From an uncultured Muribaculaceae bacterium (lineage in GTDB: Bacteria; Bacteroidota; Bacteroidia; Bacteroidales; Muribaculaceae): a DNA stretch of 26,612 nucleotides. The stretch spans positions 1 to 26,612 of the forward strand of contig CABUTS010000037.1 in the NCBI GenBank assembly GCA_902494515.1, read 5' to 3'. The notes beneath the pieces are model-generated. The model was not told the origin of the DNA. It ran no database searches and saw only the letters and a list, made by a program, of their open reading frames with translations. This document shows, piece by piece, positions 1 through 7,203 of the stretch (position 1 is its first letter; each line of letters begins with the position of its first letter). A program made the position numbers and the translations under genes.

Positions 1-2924
1 GATTCGGTGAAGGGGCCGAAGGTGGTTGCAATCCAGGGGATGGCATCGGGGGTGACGGCGGGGGGGAAGCTGTCGGTCAGGGCGGTGTGGATGAGGGTGG
101 CGATGGTGTTGCTGTTGCTTTTGCCGGTGCGGCCAAGGTAGATGCACAGCTCGCGGCCGGCACGGGTGCAGGCCACGTAAATCTGGTTCAGGGCGTCGAT
201 GGCGTGCTCAAGGATGTAGGCGCGCGCGGCTTTCTGCATCGCCGGGATGCTCTCGTATTCCGCTTTGTGGGTCAGAGGGATGTACTTCGGGACGTAGGGG
301 CGGATGTCGTCGGGGAAAAAGGAGGGGTCGAGGCTGTACCAGCCGATGCCCTTGTATCGTACAAGCTCGGTGGTGGTGTAGGGGATGTGGACGCAGGGGA
401 ACTCGAGACCCTTGGATTTGTGGATTGTCATCACGCTGAGGGCGTTCATCCCTTCGGGGGCGGGGAGCGAGAGTTTGTCCTTCTTGGTGTCCCACCATTT
501 CAGGAAGGAGAGGATGTCGTTGTCGCCGGATTCGGAGAATTCGAGCACGAAGTCCTGGAAAGCGGAGATGAAGGCGGCCTGCTCCCGGCGGATTCCGGCG
601 GGAAGGAGGAGGCGTACAATCTCCTCGGTGACGGCGAAGAGATTGGGACATTCGAGCGAGGCGAGCTTCCGCAGGGTGGCCTCGAGGGAATCGAGCTTTT
701 CGTTTACGATGCCGGAGTCGGGATCCAGCTCGGCGATGGCCCGGGCGAAAGCCTCGACGGGCCCGGATTCGGGGCTTTCGGGTTCAGAAATTGCAGCTTC
801 GGGGGTGTCAGCTTCGGGAGCGTCGGGGAGGCCGGCGGCGAGGGTCTGGAAGCGATGGATCAGTCGGTTGCGGCGGTATGCGGGGTTCTCTGTGGGGTTG
901 GCGTCGGGATCCGGAGCCTCGAGGAACTCCGGGGTGGTGATCAGGCGGAGGATGGCGACAATCATCTGCACTGCCGTGGATGAGGAGATTGACATGGAGT
1001 CGGCGGAGATGATGTTGACCTTTCGGCCGCCGTTCCATTTTCCTTCGTTCATGAGAGCCATAAGGTAGTCGATGACCTTTTCCCCTTCGAAGTGCCTGTA
1101 AACCAGGATGCAGATGTCTTTGGGGAGGTAGCCGGCGGCGAGCTGGCGCTCGATTTCGCGGGCCATCGGCTCAAGCACGGGGTCGGGGGCAACGACGGCG
1201 GAATCCGGGGCAACGACTGCGGAATCCGGAGCCGCCGGCTCCGGCGCAGTAACCCCAGAGGAGGCAGGGGGAAGCTCGTAGAAGACTTTGACGTAGCCGT
1301 GGTTGGTGAGGTTTTTGGGGGCAACCTGCTGGATGACACCGGAATAGGTCGTGGTGGCGACGGTGGTCTGGAGATCCCGGTCGATGAGGTGCGGGATGCG
1401 GGTGAAGAGGGTGTTGTTGAAGACAACGACCTCGCGGGTGCTTCGCCAGTTGGTGTTTTCCGCGACCTGATTTCCCTTGATTTCGACATCGGCGATGGCC
1501 GAGGCCTCCTGCACGACGATGGTGTTGAGCAGCTCCGGGTTGGAGTTGCGGAAACGGTAGATACACTGCTTGACGTCGCCGATAATCAGGTCGGACTGGC
1601 CGCGCGAAAGGCTCTCGGCGACCAGCGGACGGAGGTTCGCCCACTGCATTTCGGAGGTGTCCTGAAATTCGTCGATGAGGAAGTGGTTGAGAACCTGACC
1701 GAGACGCTCATAGACGAACGGGACGTCGGAGTCGTTGATTACAGCGCGCAGCAGCGAGTTGGTGTCGCCGAGCAGAAACGCTTCATTTTCAAGGCAATAC
1801 TCATGCAGCCGCCGGCAGGCTTCGCCGAACAGTCCGATGATGTAGCTCTGACGGATCAGCTGGCCGTAGAACTTGTTGTTCCAGTAATAGCGGGTGCAGG
1901 CGTCGGCGAGCCGCTGACAGTCGTCGGCGGTGCCGGGCGCCCATCTCGCGACATCGGCCTTTTTCCCGGCGACGGTGCCGTCGAGACTGACCTTGGGGAG
2001 TGTGCCGTTCTTTTTGACGTCGATTTTGTCGGCTCGTTCTTCCTGGCAGGCCGTCACAATCTTCAGGAAATTGCCGGTCAGCAGGGCGCCGCCGTCGGTT
2101 TTCGCCAGCAGGGCCGAGGCCATGGACTTCAGGGTGTTTTTCTCACGGGCGAGGTGGGCGCGCATGCTGTCGACGAAGTTCGCGAGCATCGCCGGGTCGT
2201 CGATGTACGAGGAAATCAGCTTCTCGTTCTTGCGGAAAGTTTCGTCGCGGAGGTCAGAAATGGTCTTGCGCAGTTCCCTGTTGATATTGGATGAGGGGGA
2301 GAGGATGTTGGATTCGCGCCCCTCCTCCACGTTGATGTCCATATACTGCTGCAGCCAGCTGACGAGCCGCTGCTGGCGCTGGCGGTCCTCCTTCGAAAGA
2401 CCGGCGGGATTGACGTTCACGGAGCTGATCATCTTTGCCACGGCCAGCGCCACGGGGTATTCCTCGCTGATTTCGAGGTTGAACTGCTCCGGGAGGTCGA
2501 GCTCGTTGGCGAAGATGCGGAGCACCTTCTGGAAGAAAGCGTCGATGGTGGAGACGTTGAACCAGGAGAAGTTATACAGCAGGTCGGCCAGCGCCAGATG
2601 GGCGGCGTCGGAAACCTGCTGCGGGGTCGCTGCGAAAGCTTTGCAGAGATTGTCGATATACGGGCTCTGCTTCCCGTCGGTGGGGTTGGCCAGGATGCTC
2701 AGTTCCTTGATGATTCGGTTTGTCATCTCCTGGGTGGCCTTGTTGGTGAAGGTGATGGCCAGAATGCGGCCGTGGGCTTTCGGTTTGCAGAAACCGTAAG
2801 CCGAGGGCTTGAACAGACGGAGTTTCCCAGATTCATCGGGCTGGCCCAGGAGCAGGGTGATGTACTTGAGGGTCAGCTGGAAGGTCTTGCCGGAGCCGGC
2901 GGAGGCTTTGTGGATTGTCAGCAC
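1..2924 (-). CDS. UvrD/RecB-type ATP-dependent DNA helicase, 3' end beyond window
   Basis: Superfamily 1 helicase, probably the helicase subunit of a RecBCD/AddAB-like recombination repair complex. The frame stays open from 2924 to the window edge (about 974 codons), so the C-terminus, where a nuclease domain could sit, is not visible. Walker A (ASAGSGKTF) lies at about residues 7-15, motif Ia (ILAITFTNKAT) near 45-55, the Walker B/DExx motif (FLIDEFQDTS) near 415, motif V-like MTIHKSKGLEF near 835 and motif VI (IYVACTRAGREL) near 912. The start is a GTG at 2924: an in-frame TAA sits five codons upstream, no ATG lies between, and the product then begins VLTIHKASAGSGKT, the usual N-terminus of this family. 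Two Pro/Ala/Ser/Glu-rich stretches (about residues 555-588 and 690-720) look like species-specific inserts. The GH2 gene upstream is 75 bp away on the same strand. Confidence 0.9.
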   Translation of the reverse strand, partial: MLTIHKASAGSGKTFQLTLKYITLLLGQPDESGKLRLFKPSAYGFCKPKAHGRILAITFTNKATQEMTNRIIKELSILANPTDGKQSPYIDNLCKAFAATPQQVSDAAHLALADLLYNFSWFNVSTIDAFFQKVLRIFANELDLPEQFNLEISEEYPVALAVAKMISSVNVNPAGLSKEDRQRQQRLVSWLQQYMDINVEEGRESNILSPSSNINRELRKTISDLRDETFRKNEKLISSYIDDPAMLANFVDSMRAHLAREKNTLKSMASALLAKTDGGALLTGNFLKIVTACQEERADKIDVKKNGTLPKVSLDGTVAGKKADVARWAPGTADDCQRLADACTRYYWNNKFYGQLIRQSYIIGLFGEACRRLHEYCLENEAFLLGDTNSLLRAVINDSDVPFVYERLGQVLNHFLIDEFQDTSEMQWANLRPLVAESLSRGQSDLIIGDVKQCIYRFRNSNPELLNTIVVQEASAIADVEIKGNQVAENTNWRSTREVVVFNNTLFTRIPHLIDRDLQTTVATTTYSGVIQQVAPKNLTNHGYVKVFYELPPASSGVTAPEPAAPDSAVVAPDSAVVAPDPVLEPMAREIERQLAAGYLPKDICILVYRHFEGEKVIDYLMALMNEGKWNGGRKVNIISADSMSISSSTAVQMIVAILRLITTPEFLEAPDPDANPTENPAYRRNRLIHRFQTLAAGLPDAPEADTPEAAISEPESPESGPVEAFARAIAELDPDSGIVNEKLDSLEATLRKLASLECPNLFAVTEEIVRLLLPAGIRREQAAFISAFQDFVLEFSESGDNDILSFLKWWDTKKDKLSLPAPEGMNALSVMTIHKSKGLEFPCVHIPYTTTELVRYKGIGWYSLDPSFFPDDIRPYVPKYIPLTHKAEYESIPAMQKAARAYILEHAIDALNQIYVACTRAGRELCIYLGRTGKSNSNTIATLIHTALTDSFPPAVTPDAIPWIATTFGPFTE
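1186..1227 (-). repeat. 21-bp in-frame tandem duplication in the helicase gene
   Basis: Two adjacent 21-bp units (1186-1206 and 1207-1227) differ at one base. They encode a duplicated seven-residue block of the VAPDSAV type inside a Pro/Ala-rich insert of the helicase. The unit length is a multiple of three, so copy-number change keeps the frame. Confidence 0.85.
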
Positions 2925-2947
2925 TGCAGGGATGAATTATGGATAAA

Positions 2948-2981
2948 CCTGCAAGGACATGCCGCGGCATGTCCTTGCAGG
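2948..2981. repeat. 34-bp perfect palindrome between GH2 and helicase genes
   Basis: The sequence equals its own reverse complement over 34 bp, with centre GCCGCGGC, so either strand can form a 15-17 bp hairpin with essentially no loop. It fills most of the 75-bp gap between the GH2 stop and the helicase GTG start. On the minus strand it is followed only by TTTATCC, a weak U-tract, so it could be a poor terminator for the GH2 gene, an mRNA-stabilising 3' hairpin, or one copy of a dispersed intergenic palindrome family. Confidence 0.85.
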
Positions 2982-2999
2982 GAATACTATGTGTCTTGA

Positions 3000-5456
3000 T
3001 TACTTCACGGGCACTGTGAGGGTGGCGCGCTTTACGCCGGGGGCGGTGACCTTCAGGGTCAGGTCGCCGGGAGTCTTGCCGGAGCGCAGGATGGCGGTGG
3101 CGGCGCCGCTGAACAGCTTCATCTCGGGGTTCTGGAAGGGGAGCAGGCAGGTGGGGTCGCCGTTGGCGGTGGCCTCGAAGGTGCCGGCGCCCTCAACCTT
3201 GAACTTCACCAGACGGGAGTCGGTCGGGACGATGTTCCCATCCTTGTCGGCGACCTGCACGGTCACATAGAGGAGGTCGTCGCCGTTGGCTGCGAGTTCC
3301 TTGCGGGCCGGGGTGAGCACCAGGTGGTGGGCCTTGCCGGCGGTGCGGACAACCTTTTCGGCGGCCTTGTTGCCGTTCTTGTCATAAGCCACAACGCGAA
3401 GCTCGCCCGGCTCATAGCGGGTATCGTTCCACATCAGGCGGTAGCGGTTGTAGACGGTGGAGTCGTTCTTCTCGCGGACCCCCTGGCTCTTGCCGTTGAT
3501 AAACAGCTCGGCCTTCGGGAAGTTGGTGTAGACAAACACCGGGGTAACTTCCCCCTCGCGCCCTTTCCAGTTCCAGTGGGGGAGCACATGGAGGGTGTTG
3601 TCATCCTTGTTCCACTGCGAGCGGTAGAGGTAGTAGCGGTCCTTGGGGAGCGATGCGAGATCGATGATGCCGAATACCGAGGAGTGGTTGGGCCATGCGT
3701 CGGTGTCGTAGGGGGAGGGTTCGCCGAGGTAGTCGAAACCGGTCCAGACGAACTGGCCGAGCACCCAGGGGTGGTCGTCGTCGCGGGCAAAGTCGAGGTC
3801 GGGGAGGTTCGACCAGGAGCAGGACTCGTTGTCGTAGCTGTTCGACTGATTGTCGGGGTGCATGGCAACATGGTGGCCGTCGGCGCCGGGGAATTCAACC
3901 GGGAAGTGGTATACGCCGCGCGAGGAGACGGTGGATGCTGTCTCGGAGCCGAGCACGAGCTGCTGGGGGAGACGGGCATAGATGCTATCGTAGAACTGCG
4001 GCTTGTAGTTGAAGCCGGGGATGTCAAGGGCGGCGGCGAAACCGTTGTCGAGCACGGAGCCGATCTGGTCCATGCCGCAGGTTACCGGGCGGGTGGGGTC
4101 GAGCCGGTGAACCAGACCCTGGAGCATTTCAAGTTCCTTCATTCCGGGAGGACCCCACTGCGAGGGGACCTCGTTGCCGATGGACCACATCACTACCGAG
4201 GGGCTGTTGCGGAAGTGCTTCACCATGTTGGTGACATCCTTTTCGGCCCATTCGTTGAACACGGAGCCGTAGCCGTTGGGCGACTTGGGCTGGAAACCCC
4301 AGTCGTCGAAGGGCTCGACCATCATCATTATGCCCATTTCGTCGCAGAGCTCCACGAGTTCGGGGGCAGGCATGTTGTGGGAGGTGCGGATGGCGTTTAC
4401 GCCCATATCCTTCAGGAGTTCAATCTGGTGGCGGAGGGCCGAGCGGTTTACGGCGGCGCCGAGCGGGCCGAGGTCATGGTGGTTGCAGACACCGCGGAAC
4501 TTGGTGGGTTTGCCGTTGAGGAAGAAGCCCTTCGAGGGGATGTATTCAAGGGAGCGGATGCCGAAACGGGTGGTGTAGCTGTCCTGGACCTTGCCGTCGA
4601 GCGACAGGGTGGTGACGGCCTTGTAGAGGGCGGGATTTTCGGGCGACCAGAGGTCGGGCTTGTCGACGAGGAAGTTCTGGGAGAATTCCTGACCGCGGGC
4701 GATGTAGGTGGAGTTGTCGCGGGCAACTTCCTTGCCGTCAGGACCGTAGATTACGGTGGAGACGCCGACCTTGTCGCCGTAGGGCCAGTCCTTGAACTGC
4801 TTTGCGCCGGCGATTTCGAGGGTCAGATGCACCGAGGCGTAGTCCTCGCCGACCCGCGGGGTGGTGACGTAGGTGCCCCATACGGGGATGTGCAGGGCGT
4901 TGGTCTCGACGAGGCGGACGTTGCGGTAGAGTCCGGCGCCGGGATACCAGCGCGAGGCGCGCTCGAAGTTCTCGAGTTCCACGAGCAGGTCGTTTGAACC
5001 GGGACGGAGGTCCTTGTTGTCGAGGTCAATGTAGAAAGAGTTGTAGCCGTAGGGCCATTTTGCGACCTCCTTGCCGTTGACTTTGACGGAGGCGTTAGCC
5101 ATGGCGCCGTCGAACATCAGGGTGAAGTGGCGGCCTGCGGTGTCGGGGATTTCGATTGTGCGGCGGTAGGAACCTTTGCCGATGAAGGGGAGACCGCCGG
5201 TGCGGCCGGTCTTCACGGTCTTTTCAGTTTCGCCGTTCTGGGTTACTGCGACCTCCTGGAGGTCGTTTGCGCGGTCGAAGGGACCGTAGATGGCCCAGTC
5301 GTGGGGGACGCGGACGCTCTGCCATTCCTTAGCGTCGGCAGCTGCGCCCTTGGTGAATTCCCAACCTTCGGAGAGGGTGGTGACGTTGCGTTGGGCGGAT
5401 GCGCTGAAACCGGCGAGGCCTGCGGCGAGAACGAATAGTGTCAGAAAGTTTCTCAT
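3000..5456 (-). CDS. Secreted glycoside hydrolase family 2 beta-galactosidase-like enzyme (DUF4982 type)
   Basis: An 818-residue exported GH2 enzyme that probably removes terminal beta-linked sugars, most likely galactose, from glycans in the periplasm. The chosen start at 5456 gives a clean signal peptide (MRNFLTLFVLAAGLAGFSASAQ); an in-frame ATG 36 codons upstream would bury it and lies in the -33 region of the promoter. Order: N-terminal jelly roll (about 25-190), Ig-like domain (195-300), TIM barrel (305-600) with acid/base Glu429 in WSIGNEVP and nucleophile Glu505 in LGSETAST, a DUF4982-like domain (about 625-690, FVYTNFPKAELFINGKSQG) and a C-terminal Ig-like domain (705-810). Length and layout are normal for Bacteroidetes GH2 enzymes. 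It has its own promoter and lies outside the fructan operon, so its link to the PUL is uncertain. Beta-glucuronidase or another GH2 activity is possible. Confidence 0.9.
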   Translation of the reverse strand: MRNFLTLFVLAAGLAGFSASAQRNVTTLSEGWEFTKGAAADAKEWQSVRVPHDWAIYGPFDRANDLQEVAVTQNGETEKTVKTGRTGGLPFIGKGSYRRTIEIPDTAGRHFTLMFDGAMANASVKVNGKEVAKWPYGYNSFYIDLDNKDLRPGSNDLLVELENFERASRWYPGAGLYRNVRLVETNALHIPVWGTYVTTPRVGEDYASVHLTLEIAGAKQFKDWPYGDKVGVSTVIYGPDGKEVARDNSTYIARGQEFSQNFLVDKPDLWSPENPALYKAVTTLSLDGKVQDSYTTRFGIRSLEYIPSKGFFLNGKPTKFRGVCNHHDLGPLGAAVNRSALRHQIELLKDMGVNAIRTSHNMPAPELVELCDEMGIMMMVEPFDDWGFQPKSPNGYGSVFNEWAEKDVTNMVKHFRNSPSVVMWSIGNEVPSQWGPPGMKELEMLQGLVHRLDPTRPVTCGMDQIGSVLDNGFAAALDIPGFNYKPQFYDSIYARLPQQLVLGSETASTVSSRGVYHFPVEFPGADGHHVAMHPDNQSNSYDNESCSWSNLPDLDFARDDDHPWVLGQFVWTGFDYLGEPSPYDTDAWPNHSSVFGIIDLASLPKDRYYLYRSQWNKDDNTLHVLPHWNWKGREGEVTPVFVYTNFPKAELFINGKSQGVREKNDSTVYNRYRLMWNDTRYEPGELRVVAYDKNGNKAAEKVVRTAGKAHHLVLTPARKELAANGDDLLYVTVQVADKDGNIVPTDSRLVKFKVEGAGTFEATANGDPTCLLPFQNPEMKLFSGAATAILRSGKTPGDLTLKVTAPGVKRATLTVPVK

Positions 5457-5533
5457 GAGTAAGATATAGAGCTCTGTATGAGTGTGAAATCGGTGGATAC
5501 GGGAGCCGGGGGCGCCGGCTCTGTAGATTAACG

Positions 5534-5564
5534 CAAAGGTAGCTAAAAAAAGTATAAAACGCAA
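5534..5564 (-). promoter_or_regulatory. Bacteroidetes-type promoter for the GH2 gene
   Basis: Reading the minus strand, TTG (5562-5564) is followed after exactly 20 nt by TACCTTTG (5541-5534), matching the -33/-7 consensus of the Bacteroidetes primary sigma factor. Transcription would start near 5527, leaving a leader of about 70 nt. This supports the 5456 start, since an upstream ATG at 5564 would lie within the promoter. Confidence 0.75.
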
Positions 5565-5595
5565 TGTCCCGCTGCTGAATTTTGGGAATTTTTAA

Positions 5596-5661
5596 GGAAA
5601 CGCTCAGGTTTAGGGAAACGCAGTTTATACGAGAACGCTCAATTTATAAGGAAACGCTCAG
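5596..5661. repeat. Four imperfect direct repeats, 17-19 bp period
   Basis: A core of GGAAACGCTCAG or close variants occurs at 5596, 5614, 5631 and 5650, joined by AT-rich TTTATA-like spacers. The last copy overlaps the stop codon of the DUF486 gene; the block lies between that gene and the GH2 promoter. It could be a multi-copy protein-binding site acting on the GH2 promoter or a decayed tandem repeat. Confidence 0.6.
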
Positions 5662-6029
5662 TCGAGGAAGACGAGGTAGACGGCGGCGATGAGGAGGGCG
5701 AAGGCGGCGAAGTGGTTCCAGTGGAGGGATTCCCCCTTGAAGAGGACCACTGTGAAGATGGTGAAGACCACCAGAGTTATGACTTCCTGGATGACTTTGA
5801 GCTGCATCAGGGTGAAGGGACCGCCGTTGCCGGTGAAGCCGATGCGGTTGGCGGGCACCTGACAGCAGTATTCGAGCAGCGCGATGGCCCAGGAGAAGAG
5901 GATAACGACAAAGAGGGGGGTAGAGTTGGTGAAGATGTTCATTTGCTGGAGCTTGAGGTGTCCGTACCAGGCAAATGTCATAAATATGTTTGAAACCACC
6001 AGAAGCCCGAGTGTCAGCCAGATATTCAT
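5658..6029 (-). CDS. DUF486 (DMT-superfamily-like) small inner-membrane protein
   Basis: A 123-residue protein with four predicted membrane segments (beginning IWLTLGLLVVSNIFMTFAWY; then FVVILFSWAIALLEYCC, VITLVVFTIFTVVLF and FAAFALLIAAVYLVFLD). The strip EYCCQVPANRIG followed by FTLMQLKVIQEVITL is the hallmark of the DUF486 family, which resembles half-size drug/metabolite transporters; the substrate is unknown. The start at 6029 gives a first membrane helix at the N-terminus and family-typical length; the open frame continues 66 codons upstream but that extension passes through the promoter and is not family-like. The gene lies downstream of the fructokinase but a terminator and its own promoter separate them. 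Confidence 0.82.
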   Translation of the reverse strand: MNIWLTLGLLVVSNIFMTFAWYGHLKLQQMNIFTNSTPLFVVILFSWAIALLEYCCQVPANRIGFTGNGGPFTLMQLKVIQEVITLVVFTIFTVVLFKGESLHWNHFAAFALLIAAVYLVFLD

Positions 6030-6101
6030 TGGAAAGCGAAAATGATTGAACAATAAGTGCCGGCGGCTTAGGCCGTGAAGGCCCCGCCGGTAATCCGGCT
6101 G

Positions 6102-6134
6102 CAAAATTACGCATTTTTCGGGACATGGAAGCAA
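6102..6134 (-). promoter_or_regulatory. Candidate promoter for the DUF486 gene
   Basis: On the minus strand a -7 box TAATTTTG (6109-6102) is preceded by TTG (6134-6132) with a 22-nt spacer, slightly longer than the usual 19-21. Transcription would begin about 65 nt before the DUF486 start. The leader contains a GC-rich CCGGC-type inverted repeat. Confidence 0.55.
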
Positions 6135-6146
6135 AAAATGCCATGG

Positions 6147-6198
6147 GCTTTGCTGCATGAATACAAAAAAGCCAGCTTTGCTGCATGAATACAAAAAA
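6147..6198. repeat. 24-bp perfect direct repeat, 28-bp period
   Basis: A 24-bp unit (GCTTTGCTGCATGAATAC plus six A) occurs at 6147-6170 and again at 6175-6198, separated by 4 bp. The pair lies between the fructokinase terminator and the DUF486 promoter. The A-run of the second copy supplies the U-tract of the terminator on the minus strand. Confidence 0.85.
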
Positions 6199-6225
6199 AT
6201 GCCCCCGGCTTTTGGGGCCGGAGGC
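6192..6225 (-). terminator. Intrinsic terminator of the GH32-MFS-fructokinase operon
   Basis: On the minus strand a 9-bp GC-rich stem (6225-6217 pairing with 6209-6201, one G-U pair) closes a short loop and is followed by A and seven T. It sits 26 nt past the fructokinase stop codon and is a textbook Rho-independent terminator. Confidence 0.85.
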
Positions 6226-6250
6226 AAAATATCGGAATCGGGTCAGCGGA

Positions 6251-7135
6251 TTACCAGAGGAGGCCGTGGGGAAGGATAGGCATGGCGCCGGCCTGGGTGC
6301 AGACGAAGGCGGAGGTCTCGACGGCGCGGGCGTGGGCTTCCTTGACGGACTTGCCAAGAAGGATGGAGGCGATGAAGGCGGCGGTGAAGGAGTCGCCGGC
6401 GCCGACGGTGTCGGCGACTTCGACCTTCGGGGTGGGGAGGAAGGAGACTTCGCCGGGGGTGAAGACGTAGCTGCCGTTGACGCCGCAGGTCAGAATCAGC
6501 ATGCGCAGGTTGTACTTGCCCAGGAGAATCCAGCACTTGTCCTGAAGGTCGATGCCGGGATAGCCGAACATACGGCTTACGGTGACGAGTTCTTCGTCGT
6601 TGATTTTCAGGATATTGCAGCGGGTCATGGAGTTGCAGAGGATTTCCTTGTTGTAGAATCCCTGACGGAGGTTCACGTCGAAGACCACGAGGCTGTCCTC
6701 ATCGTGGGGCATGGCGTCGAGGAAGCGGTTGATGGTGTTGCGAGAAACGACGTTGCGCTGGGCGAGGGAGCCGAAGCATACAGCCTTGGTGCGGGTGGCA
6801 ATGTTTTCGAGCAGGGCGGTGTAGGGGATGTTGTCCCAGGCTACGTTCTGCTTGATGTCGTACTGCGGGATGCCGGCCTGGTCGATTTCCACCTGTACGG
6901 TGCCGGTGGGGTAGGGGACGGTGGCGAGGTGGTGGAAGAGTTTCTTGCCGTCGAAGTTAGCGGTGAGTTCCTTGCCGAGGGGGTCGTCGCCGATGGCGGA
7001 GACCACGCAGGATTTGAGGCCGAACTGGCTGACGTGATATGCGAAGTTGGCGGGTGCGCCGCCGATTTTTTTGCCGGCGGGGAGCATGTCCCAGAGGGCT
7101 TCGCCCATGCCGACGACGAGTTTATCGTTTTCCAT
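6251..7135 (-). CDS. PfkB-family fructokinase
   Basis: A 294-residue cytoplasmic ribokinase/PfkB carbohydrate kinase; here it probably phosphorylates imported fructose. The first PfkB signature is at the N-terminus (GEALWDMLPAGKKIGGAPANF, with the sugar-contacting GGAPAN near residue 26). The second contains the catalytic base Asp248 in DTVGAGDSFTAAF, whose GAGD forms the anion hole. Length is normal. It is the last gene of the minus-strand run GH32-MFS-kinase, matching the fructokinase/importer pair of the B. thetaiotaomicron levan PUL, and is followed by a strong terminator. A 7-bp tandem repeat lies about 20 nt upstream of its ATG. Other PfkB substrates are possible, but context favours fructose. 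Confidence 0.9.
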   Translation of the reverse strand: MENDKLVVGMGEALWDMLPAGKKIGGAPANFAYHVSQFGLKSCVVSAIGDDPLGKELTANFDGKKLFHHLATVPYPTGTVQVEIDQAGIPQYDIKQNVAWDNIPYTALLENIATRTKAVCFGSLAQRNVVSRNTINRFLDAMPHDEDSLVVFDVNLRQGFYNKEILCNSMTRCNILKINDEELVTVSRMFGYPGIDLQDKCWILLGKYNLRMLILTCGVNGSYVFTPGEVSFLPTPKVEVADTVGAGDSFTAAFIASILLGKSVKEAHARAVETSAFVCTQAGAMPILPHGLLW

Positions 7136-7154
7136 TGTTTTATGAAAGATTATT

Positions 7155-7196
7155 AGAGTCGAGAGTGGAGAGTCGAGAGTGGAGAGTGGAGAGTGG
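7155..7196. repeat. Six tandem heptamers upstream of the fructokinase start
   Basis: Six consecutive 7-bp units of the form AGAGTSG (S being G or C) fill the gap between the MFS stop (7204) and the fructokinase start (7135). The pattern is typical of slippage-prone simple repeats. As it is intergenic, copy-number change would alter only spacing in the mRNA between the two genes. Confidence 0.85.
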
Positions 7197-7203
7197 AGAG
7201 GAA

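Noticed and set aside
87..2294. Long plus-strand frames (87-983, 1092-2294)
   Set aside because: Both run antisense to the conserved helicase whose motifs are all in the minus frame.
3324..4997. 557-codon open frame on the plus strand
   Set aside because: It is antisense to the GH2 gene, with Val/Gly/Glu-rich composition typical of a shadow frame in GC-rich DNA; no domain recognised.
5644..6357. 237-codon minus-strand frame overlapping the DUF486 gene and the end of the fructokinase gene
   Set aside because: It is an out-of-frame overlap of two recognised genes and crosses a terminator and a promoter.
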